Part shown: piece after piece, positions 62,101 through 64,000 of the stretch
How positions within the stretch are numbered: position 1 is the first letter of the stretch
Layout: every line of letters begins with the position of its first letter
From: Mesocentrotus franciscanus
Lineage: Eukaryota > Echinodermata > Echinoidea > Camarodonta > Strongylocentrotidae
Reading direction: 5' to 3'
Assembly (NCBI GenBank): GCA_037976565.1
Contig: CP137682.1
Location: forward strand, 22,806,800-22,870,799
Length of the DNA stretch: 64,000 nt
Notes under the pieces: model-generated
Seen by the model: the letters and a program-made list of their open reading frames with translations, nothing else
The model's database searches: none
What the model was told of the DNA's origin: nothing
Made by a program: the position numbers and the translations under genes

Positions 62101-63980
62101 ACGGGAAGCACGCTATGCTGAAATCAGATACAATCTGCCCATGTACAGATAAAGGTCATTGCTCATTTTGTACCAAAATTGTTAAACCCATTGAGACGAA
62201 TATTACCTTCGTGCTCACGAAAGTTATGTAATCATAATTTATTTATTTACTGATGCCACATTCTCTGATACACAGGTGGAAGTATTCTTCTCAAGAGGGC
62301 GAACAAAAGATAGTTGTGAAGCACCTCCATCACTTCGGCAGTGATTACTCTAAAATGCACTAAATGGGACATCTACATGTGTAAAAAACATCTGTGGATC
62401 TTTGGGGCTCATTTGTACCAAAGCTAACTACGAACTGGTCCATTCTCTTCCACATTGAATGTAAGAGATCTGAATTCTGTAGAAAGAGATGAGCTCACCT
62501 CTTCCTCTTACAGTCCCCCTCCCCCTGGCAGGAGGGGGACCACCTCCCCTGCCCCTCAGTCTCATCACCACTGTACTGTTCACACACTGAGATAAGTAGC
62601 GCTGCAAAGCAGAAGAAAGAGAGAAAAAAAACATGTACAATAGGTAATGGAGGGTGGATACAATAAGGTTTAGTGGCGCAATCTATGTCCAAAAATACAA
62701 TATCAAAATGTAATAATAATAATAATAACAACGTCTCTTATAAAGCGCTTACCACCGAAGTCTCTAAGCGCTATAGCAGTTGACACACCTTCTAGAAGTG
62801 TAAGAATTACAAATAAAGGGCCTAAAATTTTCTCTTATCTCGATTACAATGTCAGTATCAGGGATATACAATAGGTTTTGAAAGTTAGAGGGACAAAATA
62901 ATCTAACAAAAAACAGTATGGGGTTTATGCATTTGAACAAGTATTAAAATTACGTTAATCTACATTTGCCACTCTCCACCCAGGTGTAAATGGGTACCTG
63001 ACATGCTTGAGCGCTAGTTACTTTGGCAGCTCGGCTATAACCAGGGTAATATGTGTAAAGCGCCATGAGCAGGAGCGCCAGAGCCTGGCGGATACCGGCA
63101 CTATATAAATATCCATATTATTTTTACAATATGGGGGTCTTTTCGAAATCATAAGATTTGTATGCCATTGAACCTCCATTTTCCATTTACTCGCTTTGGT
63201 CAACTAATAGAGCAAACAGTTGACCACCACAGTCAACTTTTGTCATAAGATGCGTGTAATAATAATAGCCATGTCGATATTATACACGTATCCATCCCAG
63301 GGGATGCTCAAGGCACCTACAAAGTAATGTTTTACTCTGGCTTTAGACCACCTGCCCTAAGGTGCTAAAAGCATTCAAGGAATAAAGTCCTACCGGGTAC
63401 CCATTTACTATACCCAGGTAGATTAATGTCTTGCCAAAGGACATTCGTGCCGCGGTGGGAGTGGGACTCGAACCACGAACCATGTGATCCACAGTCTGGT
63501 GACGTATCCACTAGACCAGGACACCTCAATGTACAGAATAAACCGACCGATCTAGCAGTCTGGTATTTAGTAGTAGAAGAATGGTAGTATATATTATTGG
63601 ATAACTTGCTTAGCACAAGGCTAATCTGCCACAAGGTCTGTTTAAAAACTAAGCACAACAAAATTTAATTTTGAGCCCCAGCTAGCGGCACTATCATACC
63701 TGTTCATCTTCTGTTAGCGGTGTTAGCGTCATCGGTGTACGACATTCCTTCTGCAAGATCGAAGAGAATTCTTCCAGCTCCGGGGGAGCCTTGTCTGTTT
63801 TCGGAACAGCGCTAACATCTCTTCTCGACCGTACCGATGCTCTGCCAGCTTAAACTGTGGAGACGGGGGCGGGGACGTTATCCCTGTCCCGCCAGAGAGG
63901 GCCCGTAGCCACTCCGGTCCAAAGTTCAGCATTTCAGACATTTTGATGTATGGAGTCTCTATCGTCTGTAGTGTTGACAT
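38555..63980 (-). CDS. GIGYF2: GIGYF1/2 homologue, GYF-domain translational repressor (with apparent frameshifts)
   Basis: Twenty-three exons: 63700-63980, 62499-62601, 61544-61655, 59633-59895, 58411-58682, 57115-57855, 56499-56631, 55249-55420, 54575-54912, 53917-54263, 53410-53468, 52455-52597, 50781-50891, 50249-50424, 48976-49114, 48219-48332, 47195-47289, 45915-46026, 44534-44751, 42771-42885, 42039-42135, 41319-41479, 38555-38785. About 1,510 residues. Introns are GT-AG. The N-terminus has [11 protein letters not shown] and [11 protein letters not shown] (4EHP-binding motif); exon 5 has LPEWSLDD...GTFDASGAF, the region binding DDX6 in relatives. The GYF domain reads [12 protein letters not shown] then [17 protein letters not shown]. 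Long Q-rich coiled coils follow, then [18 protein letters not shown] and the terminal NMGEIQ. GIGYF proteins recruit 4EHP to repress translation through PPG-phi partners. Animals outside vertebrates usually have one gene, so the vertebrate symbol is nominal. The first Met (63980) or MSEM (63941) could be the start. Exons 1, 8, 13 and 23 carry frame discrepancies. Confidence 0.95.
43755..44455. mobile_element. 701-bp TIR element with exact 10-bp target duplication
   Basis: It begins GAGCTGCCAAGT and ends ACTTGGCAGCTC. TGCATAGACA is duplicated exactly at 43745-43754 and 44456-44465. The interior has [14 protein letters not shown] ends and an ACACAC-rich middle. Termini resemble the element at 60745-61155. 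It lies in the GIGYF intron between exons 19 and 20. Confidence 0.88.
45556..45758 (-). mobile_element. tRNA-headed SINE-like copy
   Basis: It matches 46447-46663 over almost its full length (GCATGTGTATGCTTGTAAGT, TTAAGTCCTCTC, GGGACTTGGTAA, GCCTTACCAAAGGGCACTAG) and 2998-3155 in inverse orientation. B-box-like and A-box-like motifs are at its right end. It lies in a GIGYF intron. Confidence 0.8.
46447..46663 (-). mobile_element. tRNA-headed SINE-like copy
   Basis: The tRNA-like head is the best preserved of the three copies: on the minus strand it reads GATGGCTCAGTGGTAGAGCA, then the B-box region GAGAGGTCCCGGGTCC. The body is the same as in the 45556 copy. It lies between GIGYF exons 17 and 18. 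Confidence 0.8.
47870..48180. mobile_element. MITE of the GGGGGTGTTTCACAAAG family, subfamily variant
   Basis: Ends are GGGGGGTGTTTCACAAAGAT and its complement. The arms continue CCTAAGT, AACTTATCTCTAAGTTGGAC, and the interior differs from copies 30236 and 58948. It is flanked on both sides by CTGG and lies just downstream of GIGYF exon 16. Confidence 0.85.
48628..48807. mobile_element. 180-bp MITE with ACAGTCAAACCTGTCT ends
   Basis: The left terminus ACAGTCAAACCTGTCTATAA faces the right terminus AGACAGGTTTGGCTGT. TGGCC-rich internal repeats (GTGGCCTTT) occur several times. It lies in the GIGYF intron between exons 15 and 16. Confidence 0.85.
49795..50050 (+). mobile_element. SINE-like copy with tRNA-like head, followed by (TTG)n tail
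   Basis: The head has GGTTCGTGGTTCAAGTACC (B-box-like). The body has CAAGACATTAAT, CCACTCTCCACCCAGGTGAA and GCTGTGCTATATAAATGGAA. It runs straight into a (TTG)n tract at 50074-50215, which looks like its expanded tail. Related copies are at 63345-63530, 62955-63125 and 26812-27095. Confidence 0.78.
50074..50215 (+). repeat. (TTG/TGG)n microsatellite
   Basis: Pure TTG repeats grade into TGG and GTC units. They end about 35 bp before the GIGYF exon 14 donor side. Frames across it read as Cys or Thr runs and are artefacts. Confidence 0.93.
51277..52147. mobile_element. 871-bp TIR element with 5-bp target duplication
   Basis: It starts GTAGGGTGTCTGA and ends TCAGACACCCTAC. CATTA is duplicated at 51272-51276 and 52148-52152. 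The interior contains GAAAAAGACGTACGCAGAG and a GGGGCGTCAT / ATGACGCCCC pair. No transposase frame is visible. It lies between GIGYF exons 12 and 13. Confidence 0.85.
53055..53358. mobile_element. 304-bp foldback element abutting GIGYF exon 11
   Basis: Termini AGGCCATTTTCGTAATG and CATTACGAAAATGGCCTT are near-perfect inverted repeats. Internal motifs (AATTTAATGCACAAA, ACCTGTTACAAATAA) are mirrored too. The right end lies about 50 bp from the exon 11 donor side. Confidence 0.88.
58948..59224. mobile_element. MITE of the GGGGGTGTTTCACAAAG family, copy 3
   Basis: It begins GGGGGGTGTTTCACAAAGAC and ends with the complement. It shares the interior with 30236-30525 in inverse orientation. It lies in the GIGYF intron between exons 4 and 5. 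Confidence 0.88.
60745..61155. mobile_element. 411-bp TIR element, sibling of 43755-44455
   Basis: It begins GAGATGCCAACC and ends GGTTGGCATCTC. The flanks share CTAACCCA exactly (60737-60744, 61158-61165), or 8 of 10 bases if a 10-bp duplication is assumed. The interior has AATCAGATTTT and AAATCGTATT repeats. It lies between GIGYF exons 3 and 4. Confidence 0.82.
63345..63530 (-). mobile_element. tRNA-derived SINE-like copy, well-preserved head
   Basis: On the minus strand the head reads GTGTCCTGGTCTAGTGGATA (A-box region) and later GGTTCGTGGTTCGAGTCCC (B-box). The body contains ATTAATCTACCTGGGTATAG-like and GGGTACCCGG motifs shared with 49795-50050. It lies in GIGYF intron 1. Confidence 0.78.
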
Positions 63981-64000
63981 AAAGAAAGAGCGATCACATT

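Noticed and set aside
63700..63980. Programmed ribosomal frameshifting in GIGYF
   Set aside because: The gene has several separate frame breaks without a shared slippery heptamer, and splice phases demand added bases. Sequence error or mutation explains them better.
38555..63980. Processed pseudogene interpretation of GIGYF
   Set aside because: All 22 introns with GT-AG borders are present, so it is not a retrocopy. Only allele decay or sequencing error remains possible.

Overview
The window is eukaryotic genomic DNA from an animal. It holds small exons with GT-AG introns separated by AT-rich introns full of SINE-like and inverted-repeat elements, and no bacterial-style gene packing. The repeat content suggests a marine deuterostome, most likely an echinoderm such as a sea urchin: elements bounded by GCCTCCGC motifs, tRNA-headed SINE-like copies, and many palindromic MITEs. 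That assignment is inference.

Three protein genes can be read. (1) Minus strand, about 517-11717: six exons of an FAD-dependent sarcosine-oxidase family gene (PIPOX-like). Its 5' end is in the window; its last exon or exons lie beyond the left edge. (2) Plus strand, 17402-27604: a complete eight-exon MAD2L2 (REV7, HORMA-domain adaptor), 214 residues. (3) Minus strand, 38555-63980: a 23-exon GIGYF1/2 homologue, with the 4EHP-binding motif in the first coding exon, a GYF domain split over two exons, a long Q-rich and coiled-coil middle, and the conserved C-terminus. PIPOX and MAD2L2 are head to head with about 5.7 kb between them. MAD2L2 and GIGYF converge, with about 11 kb of repeat-rich 3' sequence between their stop codons.

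The GIGYF exons read cleanly at the protein level, but exons 1, 8 and 13 each need one extra base for the phases of flanking exons to agree, and the last exon contains two mutually compensating shifts. Because splice sites and all other coding sequence are intact, I read these mainly as base-calling or assembly indels, with a decaying allele as the alternative.

The rest is a dense mosaic of non-autonomous elements. Several have defined ends and target duplications: two hAT-like elements with 8-bp duplications, two elements sharing GAG(C/A)TGCCAA termini with 8-10-bp duplications, a GGGGGTGTTTCACAAAG family with three copies, and an 871-bp element with 5-bp duplications. MAD2L2 intron 2 carries two tandem arrays in which most units contain a DR1-type AGGTCA direct repeat. 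The 3' intergenic region has a cluster of short hairpins sharing a GAGCCAGAAGGGC-like arm. The PIPOX introns contain diverged echoes of the gene's own exons. The genes have unrelated cellular roles (amine catabolism, translesion synthesis and mitotic control, translational repression), and nothing indicates joint regulation.
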